A stretch of DNA of 64,000 nt, taken from positions 15,355 through 79,354 of the forward strand of contig QLIY01000056.1 of assembly GCA_003260075.1 (NCBI GenBank), read 5' to 3'. The translations under genes and the position numbers were made by a program. The notes under the pieces were generated by a model. It searched no databases. It was not told the DNA's origin and worked only from the letters and a program-made list of their open reading frames with translations. The stretch comes from Phallusia mammillata (lineage: Eukaryota; Chordata; Ascidiacea; Phlebobranchia; Ascidiidae). This document shows, in pieces, positions 43,728 through 56,600 of the stretch; within the stretch, counting starts at the first letter, position 1; each line of letters starts with the position of its first letter.

Positions 43728-44654
43728 TAGCTTTAAATGCCACTTAGTTTACAAGGGCATCAGTAATGACTATTAATTGCCAAGTAACAACAATTTGTAG
43801 TTAGCAACAGTTTTTCATAGGAAATACGACACTGGTTTGCAGCGAATATCATCCAAGGCTAAATTGTATTGCTGTTATGATTATAAATTCGCAATCGGCA
43901 CATTACATTCTTTACTTTTTGCTACATTCACACTAATTCGTGAAGTTTTTGAAATAATTCTCTAGCCGGCAGGAGTGTTTGTGTGAAAACTTGTCATTTT
44001 ATGATTGTTGGTTAAATTTAGAAGAAAAGCAGCCAATCCGTTATTTACACATCTTAATTAGTCCTTTTAAATGGAATTTTGCTTCTAATTAAATCGAGGT
44101 AGCGTAGATGGAATTTTTGCTCTGCTGGGTGTACACATTATATAAATTATAAACGAACGACAATATGGTCCTTTTGGTCATGGTTGAAACTTTGAAAACT
44201 TTACAGTGCGAAATAGTGCGGGTTCTTTTATACGAAATAAACGGATAGATTTCAAGTAAAATTTAAATCAGTTTGTTGAGAATTAAATTTCCTACCCCCC
44301 CCCCATTTTGAAACCTTTTACAGTGCGAAATAGTGCGGGTTCCTTTCATACGAAATCAAGCAATAGATTTCAAGTAAAATTGGAATCAGTTTGTTGAGAA
44401 TTAAATTTCCTGTGTTTAAACATTGACTTATTTTGGTTACAGTGACTTTTAAGGCAGCGTTTTATCCCAAACGGACAAGAAACACAGCAGAAATAAAACA
44501 CACAGTCCCCTAAACGCAAAACACTCAGCAGCATGCCCATCTACTCTGGGGTCAGGACTGACCAACAGCCTGAATGAACAAAAAAACAGCAGGAAAATCA
44601 TAAGGTAAGCGTACAAAATTAAATATTTTCTGAACTTGCTTGGAGTTGGCGCCA

Positions 44655-47600
44655 CTAGTGGCCATGTCCGGCATGCGGGTCGCTGCCCGGAGACATGCCA
44701 GCGAAGACTTCGTGGAAAGCGCCCTCGTATAGAGCTATCATCAACATGATAAATACACCCAATAGGAAGCCGACGTTCTGGTATGCGAAACGCAGTAGAC
44801 CGTCTCTTTGCAGGCTTGATTCAAGCATTTGTGGAATCTGAAAATTTCAAAGGTTCACGATTAGGCACTTATAAAAACAAAAAAACCATCAAAACTTTGC
44901 AAAAACTCACCATGTCAACCAAAGCCACGTAAAGAAACCCGCCAGCAGTAATGGCTAGAATCCAGAGCTTAACAGATGTAGTGTATTCCCCAATCGCCAT
45001 ACCTAAAAAAAACATTGAATTTTAATTTTATCCTGTATTATTCGTTCTACCTTCGCTACGTGTGCACAACCTATGGCCGTATTGCCTCACATGGCCGTAA
45101 ATACAAAGTAATATTGTATATTAAACTTCACATTTTAGCAAAATATTTGACTTCAGAAACTGGTCCAAAAATACATTTTGGTCCCGAATTGCCTCCAACC
45201 ATATCCTTGTTAGTTAATGTTTAGAAAGTGTTTAACGCACTTATAATTTGTAGCTATAACTTTGTTTTGTTGCCACAGCTTAGTAAATGTTAACACTCAT
45301 TATGCCTGCTTCTACAGATCCTATAAAAACCATGACATACCCTATCAAGCATGTAAACTAAATACAAACAAATAATTTAACTAAAACATGAACAGATTTA
45401 AAGCCATCCACCATCTTTGTGAAAAGTAGACATTAATTGACAGCTCAGACAATAAAACTCGTCTCACATTTACACTTACCTATAATAACCCCGACAAATG
45501 CAAGGCAGGCACACATGCCGTTGTAAAGCATAGCTTGCTTGATGGACATGCCAGCGTTCAGAAGTACAGCAAAATCACCCAACTCATGGGGAAGTTCATG
45601 ACAGAAGACAGCTAGAGATGTACTGAGGCCGGCTGCTATGCTGCTACTGAATGCAGCACCTACAAAACATATCAATCAATTAAAAACATGCTACCGTTAT
45701 CAAAGTCAGTACCAATACTCCTCTAGGACATATGCAATCAAAACGGAGTCTGAAGAGTTACTAGGCAGTTTAGGGGTCGCTGATAAATATTTAAGACAGT
45801 TGGACTGAAATAAAATAACCATCCATTTAATAATGTAAGTTTCTTTCAATGCAATCACCTTTATATCCCAATTAAAGTTTGTCATTAGTTTTGCATGTAG
45901 ATCAGTGGTTATCAATCTTATACGGACTGCGTACCACCTGACTACTTTGTGTATTGCTGCGTACCACCTATCCTAAATCCTGATTAAAAGGATAGACCAA
46001 GAAATAGGCCCATTTTCTCGCCCTGACTAGCATATTTAGTAATCTCAAAAGACTGTACAATACACGAGTTTCACCCAAACCAGGGCTGATCAGTTGAGTC
46101 AGTTCAGTTGCAATTTTAGATTGGACTTAAATTAGGTATCACAAAAAGCTACTTGTGTACCACCTGAAAGTTAAGGCGTACAACTAGGGGTACGTGTACC
46201 ACAGTTTGAGAACCACTGGTTTAGATGATTACAGTTACAATTTAAAAGACTTTGGGCAATATAGGAAAGATTTGAAAAAAAATGTTTAAAGCTAACTTAG
46301 ACATTTTGATTTAAATTTTCAGCAAACAAGGGACCCTTAAATAAATAAAAAACTTAAAAATTAACAGTAACCTTTTCAAATACTTGGCATTGCACCAAAG
46401 TAATAAATATTAAAATACACATACCAATAGCCAAGCCATCACTAAAGTTATGCAATCCATCTCCCATTACTATCATCCATGCCATGTCCTTAATTCCAGA
46501 TGCATTGGCAATTTCAGGATTGTGGTGGCTGTGTCCATGATGTCCATGATGTCCATGGTGTGGGCTCTCTGTGACATAACAATGCAATTAAGAATACTCC
46601 TATTGTTAATGGAGGATTAAAGGAAAACAAACAAAAGCAACAAAAAATGCTTTAGTATCATGTTGTTGGCTAATAGTAAAATAACAAGGTTTTTAAAGTG
46701 GTTCTTGAATGCTAATTTCAAGACAGTTGACTGTTTAGGAAAAGTTTAGAAATCATAAATAGATACTAAGCCCTGTAGAGTTCTATAAAATGTGCTTTGT
46801 CTATTAAACATTCCCAAAATGTTGCCTTTAAATGTGCTTTTGTTTCCTAAAATATCTCATGAAGGCACCTTTCAGCTTTAGGAACTTGTTACTATATACA
46901 ATGTGTTTTTATGTTTGCTATGAAACCATTTGCCTTGGGCCACAAATTGCCCTATGTTTTTGCAAGATTGGCCTGAATTGAACAGCCTTGCCTTTACTTA
47001 AAAAGGCCTGAGGCCAGATAACTCAAATTCGAGGTAGCAAATTTCACATTGATAAACAATAAAAAATTAATGCAAAATTGCTGACCATAATCTACAAATA
47101 AGACTTTAAAACAGAATTAACTTTTAAGTGCATAGAGCATATTCATTAACCAACTTTGAAAATGATTATTTCTACACATCGATTTATCAATAGCAATACA
47201 TGTGAAAATGTGATTTTGAAGTTTGTTAATGTAAGGCATTGTAGTATTACGGATATCACGGCCACAAGGATGTATTAAAAAAACAATCTCAGACAAGGGT
47301 CACAAGCTGAACATATGTCTCATTGCAATATGTCCAATATTGTGTTGTTACCTATTTTGATGGACGGGATTACAGGTTTCTCATCTGTTACACTTTCCAC
47401 ATCACTGTTTTTCTTATCTTCTAGGTTCAGCTTGACTGGAAAGGGTGGCGTCTTTGTGCCTATGGGAAATAAAAGTGTTATTTGTTTTGTGCGGTGACTT
47501 TAAAAAACAAATAAATTTTATTTAAAGCAATTCTTTCAATGTCATTCTGTACATAAGTTTTACACATCATTCAAAAATTGATGTTATCACAAAAAAGTAT

Positions 47601-50600
47601 CATATCTATTAGCATAAAGCTGGAAATGAATAGGAAAAGACTGTTTTGCTTTTTTAGTTATGCATCTCATATTTAGGATCATTATTGGCACTAATACAAT
47701 GCAATTTTAACCTTAAAATGCCAGAGAAATTAATTGCCATTAAAATTCCCTTACACACACCAAAATTGACAGAATTGCGGCCAAGCCTCCCAAATTATAC
47801 CAATAAAATTAGATATTCAAATCAATAAAAAAGGAGCATACCACCATTTTGATTTTCCTTCCAGCTTGAAATTACTCTGTGGTTATGGTTGCATGCCTAA
47901 AAAGCCAAAATACATTTTGATAAGCGATAACATCTATGATTCACACATAATAGCACATGGGCCTTGTAAAATGAGATATAATACAAGCTGACATTTTACT
48001 AAGACTGCATTTTTTAAAAAGGAAAGTTGGGAGGAAACATCTTAAAATTATATTTGAAACAGTAAAACATATATTTTAACATACCAAGTCTTTTGACAAA
48101 TGTTTTTATTTCAGCTGATATAAAATACAAAAGTTTTTATGATTAGATTTTAAGTTTATTTTGTAAAAACATGAAAGGTCTAAGTCTGAAATCTCCTTTA
48201 AAAAAATTCTTGAAAACTCTATTGAGGCAATCACATGAAAACTTACCCCAGAAGATGAGCATCCACTGTCTTGTGATCCGTGAATATCTGGATCATCTTC
48301 TGGTGCAGATGGAACAAACGCCTTTTCATCTTTGGATGAAAGTAAAGATTCTAGTAAGGTAAAGATAATAGATTTGTAATCATTACAAAACTGTTGTTTT
48401 TTTATACTTATATTAGCATTACCAAAACAAGTTGTTTGGTTGTAAACCAACATGAAAATACATTTGCACACAAAAAGTCATCTTTGTGTTAAATATAACA
48501 ACAACCAAGGTTGTTTAACCACAGTAAACCTTGGTTGGTGTGGACCAGTTTGGACCAAAAACTTGCGCGGATTAGGCAAAGACCTGGATAAACCGATGTC
48601 GTTCAGTTAAAGCCTTACCACATTATAAATCATTTGTACCTCAAGTTTTGTCCAAATTGAGGTAAAGAACCAGATTAACTGAATCCAGTTTAACCGACGT
48701 TTACTGTAGGTGTGTAATATAAATGTCACAAATTTGTAACTGTGCTTGGCAGCTTGAACCAAAATTTACACACAAAATTGGTCAATAGAATGGGAGCAAT
48801 TACTGATGTATGCTAGCAGTATAATTTCTGTTAATGTTTTTAGTCAATTTGCTTTTCCAAACGTTTTTCAAGCACTGAATTATTCAAAACACGAACAACT
48901 TTAAGTTCTTTATCTAACTAGAACGACTGTTTACCAAAAAATGTAAAACCTGATGAATAATTCAATTTAAAATATGTGTGACTTTTAAAATTTCACCACA
49001 GAACACTGTTTGCCCACTTAAAATATCTTGACTTTTCATATAAGGCGGAAATACACTAAATCGTAGTAATTTTGGCTTTAGTGGCATCTTAGCCTTTTAG
49101 CGAATTTGGCTTTAGCAAAGTTATTTTAAGTAATCTTTTGATTGTTGGAGAAGAATGCACTTAAAACATCCACTATTGAAGGTTAATTGTAGGTTTGTTG
49201 GAGGCTGTGTCTTTATTGGTCCATGTGTTTACTACGCAATATCTATATGTGACAGCAATATAGACAAAGGACAATGGATTAAATCGAGTCGTATTTTAGT
49301 TCAATAAAGAACAACAAAATCAAAAAAAAAACTAGAAGGGTGGCTTAGCACATATTGCCCTTGCATATACACTATAACCTATTTTAAAACATAAATATAT
49401 TTCCTATGCTTATTTTGTATTGGGTCCCATATTAGNNNNNNNNNNNNNNNNNNNNNNNNNNNNNNNNNNNNNNNNNNNNNNNNNNNNNNNNNNNNNNNNN
49501 NNNNNNNNNNNNNNNNNNNNNNNNNNNNNNNNNNNNNNNNNNNNNNNNNNNNNNNNNNNNNNNNNNNNNNNNNNNNNNNNNNNNNNNNNNNNNNNNNNNN
49601 NNNNNNNNNNNNNNNNNNNNNNNNNNNNNNNNNNNNNNNNNNNNNNNNNNNNNNNNNNNNNNNNNNNNNNNNNNNNNNNNNNNNNNNNNNNNNNNNNNNN
49701 NNNNNNNNNNNNNNNNNNNNNNNNNNNNNNNNNNNNNNNNNNNNNNNNNNNNNNNNNNNNNNNNNNNNNNNNNNNNNNNNNNNNNNNNNNNNNNNNNNNN
49801 NNNNNNNNNNNNNNNNNNNNNNNNNNNNNNNNNNNNNNNNNNNNNNNNNNNNNNNNNNNNNNNNNNNNNNNNNNNNNNNNNTACCCATTTTAGGGGGCTA
49901 GCGGGGTAAATACTGGGGTTATCAACAAAAACAAAGTGGGATGCACATCTACATAACTATATCTACCATCAGTGTAAATTTCAGCCAAATCCATCAAACA
50001 TTTGATGGAAAAACGAGTCGGACAAACTTTGGGGAGAAAAAAAAAGGAAGAAAAAAAAAGAAAAAAAAAACAAAACAATTTGAGTAAAATCAATATGTGT
50101 CCCCTTCAGGGAAGGGGACCCATAATTAATGTTGCAGTTACAAAGTGTAATTTAAACCATTTTATCTATTTTAGTGACAAACTTTGCAAAATATTTTTGT
50201 TGAACAGTAGTGACATTGCAAGTTCTCATTCAAAGAAGTATTAAGGAAGTAACCGGATCAATGTACCATTTTGGAGGGAACTGTCATCAGACAACTGCTA
50301 TACGAGTATGTGCTTAAATATTGTTTGTTAGCATTTAACAGTGGTTAAGCCTAAAATGTGTTTTGTGGCCTGCTAATGCAACCATCATTAAAACAAAACA
50401 AATTTCTATAATATTCATTAGAATATTTCCTAGAAGGGCTTACCTTTCACATCTTGGCTACATGGGAAATAAACATCTGAGCTTTTCACTGGTGACACAA
50501 CGGTTAAATCAGATGGCGAAGCAATAGGGTTTTTTTCAGACTGTTTGCCTTGCTGCAAAAAATAGTTTTTTGCTTTGAAAAGGTGTGCTCACATTTTTTT

Positions 50601-53600
50601 TTTTGCTTTTAAAAAAAACAAAACAAGAAAATTAACTTTGTAAAAATAGGGTAAGAAATATTTTCATGTTCAACTGAGCAGGCCTTAATTGGCACAATGA
50701 AAAAGATGCACACAAAATGAGACATTTGTTTTTTAAATCAAAACTAAATTATTTTTCAAAAGGCACCTTTTGTTTTCTCCATAAGGCCATGACACTCTCG
50801 AAGACAAAGAAAATGTATATGCCAAATACTGCAACCAAACTTTTGTAGACTTTTTGCTGTTCTTCAGCCACTACATCTGCATTGCTGTGATCATGTCCAC
50901 TGTGGTCGCCACCACCCATGGCCTGAAATACACAAGTTCCAATGAAAAACAAACTTGGAAATGTATTCATTTTATATTTTATTTCTGTTTTGACAGCAAA
51001 AGAGTGTTTTTTCATAACAAACGGCATGGCACCAGAAATTTTGCTGGAAATGAATTGTAGTTTGTGTGAAAATAAATACAAACTTAAAGATGCTTTTCTA
51101 TTTGAGAGCAAAAGATAAGAATCTTTGCAAACAACTATGGCGCCAGAGATGTGCCAAGTCCCAAATACAGCCGCCAAGTTATACAATTCATGGTTTAAAA
51201 TAGATCTTGAGAGAAAATACAGTAAATATGCACATGCGCTTGTGAGCATGTAAAGTACATTCCCAGAAGGCTAAAAACAGCACCAATTGTGCTTTTCTAC
51301 TAACAATATCTTGTGAATACAAAATGGAATAGTAAGTGACTACATCTCTAAAAGAATTTGTAAGTGTTTATTTTAATTATGTGCAGAAAATATAAGTTTT
51401 GCTTTGTATGAAAATCAACAATTCCACTTGTCCGGTAAAAAGATAAAATCTGCATATCTTTTACAACTTATAAAGCTCCATTTGAAAATACTTCATCATG
51501 AACAACATTTTGAACACTTGTTTAGGAATGTGCAGGATTTAAAATAATATTGACACAACAGTAAAGTTTTTATCAACGTTGCAAAACAGTTTGTAGTTTT
51601 ATGGTGTTATTGCAAAAGTTTGTTTGTAAAAGAGGAAAAGTGCTACTTAAATGTAGTTTATGAGGTAACTGTACAGCTGGCCAATAAATTGTTTCAAATC
51701 TGCCTAAAGCCATAAGCTTAAACTTCAGGTTTCTGCAAAATAAATGATAGATATGCCCACAGGCCATGTCATATGATAGATTATTATCGTGTAGAATCTT
51801 CTCTGATTCATTCCATGAACTTCAGATCAATCACCCAATTTTACAGTGTAGTCATAAACGACCGGATTTGAAAACTTGTTTTAGGGAAGACAATAAATGT
51901 CAAAATAAATTGGTACATTCTAGCTGAAAATGTAGTTGTGTTATGAAGAGTTTGTATATAGTTTTATTTATCACTTGTGTTTATCAGTATGTTGTATTTT
52001 GACCAAACACTAATGGGTCAAAAAGTTTGGTTTAGTATAAATATTTTTCTTTTTTGTTGTTGTTTTATGATATTTTACAGTTATTAAAACTATACCTTGT
52101 TTAAAACAGCTAAAAATCGAGAAAAAAATGTCTTTATTTAAAAACATGGAAAAAAACTCGAAAAAAATGTCGTTTTATTTTAAAAAATAGGAAAAACTAA
52201 AAAAAAATTATATAATTTAAAAAGCCCCACAAAAAATATACAATCCATATAGTTTTGAAATTTTGAACCGAATATTTTGGTAACTTAAGTGTTAACAGAA
52301 CTGTTTTTTNTTTTGTACATACATGTGGTAAAAGATGCAGTAGTCCATCACCAACTAAAGTTCCAACAGCCAAGGCTACCAGGAATGACAGAAGACGGTT
52401 GAAATAAACTGAGTGCTTCATCAATGGAATTATCAGGATTCCAATGATACTTAAAAGACTGATCACTGCAACTGAAGCGATCGCAATTCCCCAAACTGTA
52501 ACAAAACAACAAATGAAATTTTAATTTTCCACTCATAAATTATTAGTAGCTCTGTAAAATTCTGTTCCAAAAAATGGTATGAACAAGGTTACTGCCAAGG
52601 TCCCCCCCCCCTGGTAAAAGATGCAGTAGTCCATCACCAACTAAAGTTCCAACAGCCAAGGCTACCAGGAATGACAGAAGACGGTTGAAATAAACTGAGT
52701 GCTTCATCCCCCCCCCCCGTCAAAATAAATTGGTACATTCTAGCTGAAAATGTAGTTGTGTTATGACGAGTTTGATTTAGTTATTTTTATCGCTTGTGTT
52801 TACCATTCTGTTGTATTTTGCACAAACACTATTGGGTCAAAAAAGTTGGGTTTAGTACATTTTTTTTCTTTGTTGTTGTTGTTTCACGATACTCAAAGTA
52901 GTAAAACTGCACATTATTTACAAAAAAACTAGAAAAAAAATCTCTTTTTTTAAAAAAAATTAGAAAAACTAACAAAAAATGCCTTCATTTAAAAAGCCTC
53001 ATAAAAAACAGACAATCCATTTTGTTTTAAAATTCTGAACTGAATAACCCCCCCCCCCCTTTTTAATCTGTAACTCTTCTTTCTTACCTTTAGCACGATT
53101 TTCTTTTTTAGGTTCCTTAGGATTATCTAGAATAAAATACATTCTGGTTTAACTATGTGGCAAAAGATAAAACGTTTAACCAACTCAAAAAACAATTCAG
53201 AAAACAACCATTTCTAAAACTAAGTGGTACATACTCATTTTATTATCATTATTATTAAAACATGGCCTCTGTGAGCAACAAAGTAATCAAGCTATGAGTT
53301 GGATATAAAAGAATTTTTTTGTTTTATTTTAAGTAGATTTTTTTTATATATATTATCACCCCCCCCCCTGGTAAAAGATGCAGTAGTCCATCACCAACTA
53401 AAGTTCCAACAGCCAAAGCTACCAGGAATGAGAGTAGTCGGTTGAAATAAACCGAGTGCTTCATTAATGGAATTATCAGGATTCCAATGATACTTAAAAG
53501 ACTGATCACTGCAACTGAAGCGATTGCAATTCCCCAAACTGTAACAAAACAACAAATGAAATTTTAATTTTCCACTCATAAATTATTAGTAACTCTGTAA

Positions 53601-56600
53601 AATTCTATTCCAAAAAATGGTATAAACAAGGTTACTGCCAGTTTGAATGAAATTTTTATTTTTTAATTGATGATTAGAAATACAGTTTAAACTTAAAAGT
53701 GAATTATTTGTACATTTATATTCAGTAACTCTTCATTCTTACCTTTAGCACGATTTTCTTTTTTAGGGTCCTTAGGATTATCTGGAATAAAACACATTCT
53801 GGTTAAACTATGTGGCAAAAGATAAAATGTTTAATCAACTCAAAAAACAATTCAGAAAACAACCATTTCTAAACCTAAGTGGTATATACTCATTTTATTA
53901 TTATTATTATTTAAATTGAAACAATAGCCTCTGTAAGCCACTAAGTAATCAAGCTATGAGTTTTGATATAACAAGTTCAGAAATTTTGGGTTTGTTTTTT
54001 GTTTTATTTTAAGTGGTTTTCATTTTCCTATCATATGCTTGCAAATTGCTTTTCAAAATCAAACCGCACAATTGGCAATACCCTTTTCGCACACTAAGTG
54101 GTTTAAATTGTAAGCATCATTTTTGGCTCTATACCAAATCTTATGTCATTAATATTGAAGTATATGACTTTAATATCCATACAAAAATTCTGTGTAGTAA
54201 GTGAAGGTAGGGCAAGGATGGGATAGAAATATTTTCATACCTGATTTTGGTTTAGGTTGGCATTCTGGTGCATTTAAATTGAACAGCAGACGGGGAAATA
54301 GAAGCCAAAAGTCAGCTATAGTTAAGGTGTTGTTCTCCCCATAGCTAAACTCTTCAAAAACATCTTCAACTGATTTGAGACACTGAAATTAAAACAAAAA
54401 CAGATATTATAAAACAGGAAAAGTTTGGAACACCATATATGGATCTGTTCATAAGTTTAATGTGAATATAACGGCATTAGCATTTGCCAAAATGTTTCAG
54501 TAATTAGGCATGTTTTATGTGTATTTATGAATAGGGGAGTGTGGAAAATTGTTTCTTACATTTTGTTTAACAATAAGTTACAAAACTGCTTTAAAGATTC
54601 TAATAGGCAGTGTTGCATTTATTAACAATTCATGTACAACGAGTACATACAAAAGTACTATGTTATTCCCCCCCCCCCGCTTATGTTGACAGCAGTCTGC
54701 TGAGATCGCTGAATAATAATCAATATTTTAGACATTATGGAAGCTACACCGATGAAAAAAGATAAAATGGACTGTAGATTAAATCTGTTCAAAAATCCGC
54801 CCTTAGACAAGAACACTTGTGCAACATGGGCTAGTTATATGTATATTTATGTGCACATATATTTTTGTTGTAGTTATTTTGACTTAATGTTTTCTATATA
54901 TGATTCTGCATTAGATTTGTATAATAAAACAAAATCTATTTAAACCTACTAAGTGCTGAACAAAATTTTTAAGCAAAAGTTGAAAAAGGCCCCCCCCCCT
55001 TGTTTAACAATAAGTTACAAAACTGCTTTAAAGATTCTAATAGGCAGCATTGCATTTATTTACAATTCATGTACAACGAGTACATACAAAAGTAATATGT
55101 TATTTCTCATAAACCCATCAAAAACTGTCTAAATCAGCAGTTTAGATGCAATGATTGCTTTTCTAAACTGACAAGTCAGAAGTCCCAAGAGATTTTTAAT
55201 TGGGGGTCACTTTAAATTGCGATTTAAATATTTAAACAGACTACTAAACATTGGCCTGCCTTTACATTGGTAATGCCTGCTGGGAATTTGTGACAAAGCA
55301 AACCATAAATGTTGGAGCTTATGTTGACAGCAGTCTGCTGAGATCGCTGAATAATAATCAATATCTTAGACATTATGGAAGCTACACCGATGAAAAAAGA
55401 TAAAATGTACTGTAGATTAAATCTGTTCAAAAATCCGCCCTTAGACAAGAACACATTACTGGACTTGCCCTCTTTAGTAGATGACCTATGGTTTTTATTT
55501 TAAATGTGGAAACTAAAATGCAACAACTGCACAAAATTTTAAAATGTACAAATTAAGCATTTGGTATTTGGCTATGTAAAACAACATAGTAAGGAGATTG
55601 GTTGATGCCCTATAGTATGAGGAAGTAACGTTTTTATGAATGAAGTTTCCTGTAGTGTGTGACATGCTTGGAGCCAAATGAAGCCACATAATAGATAAGA
55701 CACAATTAAACACCTTCAGGAATTGGAATTCAGACAAATATAGTCATTCATATATATATATATATATGATTTTAATTACTTTTTCAAAAAGGAATGAACA
55801 TAACGTAAAAGAATATGACCAACATTTGCCAAAATTCTTATTAATTCTGTTGAAGAGTATGCAACTATCTGCTTTTATAAGCTAGATAAGGAAACAATTT
55901 AAACCAGCTGAACCAGTTTTACAGTGTTGTCATCTTTTAAAACTATTTTTTTGTCATTTCACCCATGTCTTTTACACTATTGCAAGCCCTTTCAACCACA
56001 AATATAACCTAACAGGTTGTATGAGTAAGTACAAACTGACTACTTAATTGGATAAAACAGTCAGAACTTGAAATTCTGCCCCTCTTGATAAGAGCTATTT
56101 TAAATGGTTAGCCAAAATTATTATCATGGGAACAAGGCATATGGTCACCAAAAATAGTTTTTAACGGATGTCATTGTGTTGATAACTCTTACACACACAA
56201 AGTCCAAACAGTCGCTGGAAATGTTTGCCCTTTGTGATAATGCGTTGACTTAGGGTCTATTGTTTACCCCCCCCCCCTGTGTTGATAACTCTTACACACA
56301 CAAAGTCCAAACAGTCGCTGGAAATATTTGCCCTTTGTGATAATGCGTTGACTTAGGGTCTTTTTTTTATCACTTTAGGTTTCAGAAAGAAAATTTAACA
56401 ATGGGGGCGTTGTTTTCATGGAAGTCCTGTGTTCACTTTTCTAACAACATTTTACTATGTTTTTTTTACCAAAGTTTCATAGAAATAAACCATGCTGCTT
56501 AGAGTTCATGTGGTTACTGGCAAATGCATTTGGCTGTTTACAAAATTGTAAAACCGTAAATAGAATACTGCTAACCACCACAACACATGTTTGCAAACAA

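Larger units (their letters stand above)
40769..44654. other. Intergenic between carrier and ZIP genes
   Basis: The stretch holds the 5' flank of the carrier, two complete MITEs (42271-42448, 43558-43727), a C10 run near 41444-41453, and the 3' flank of the ZIP gene. About 44185-44290 is repeated at 44305-44412 across the C10 spacer 44295-44304. No convincing coding exon was found. Confidence 0.6.

Noticed and set aside
49379..49893. Long open frames across 49.4-49.9 kb
   Set aside because: They are composed of unknown bases from the 446-base N gap.
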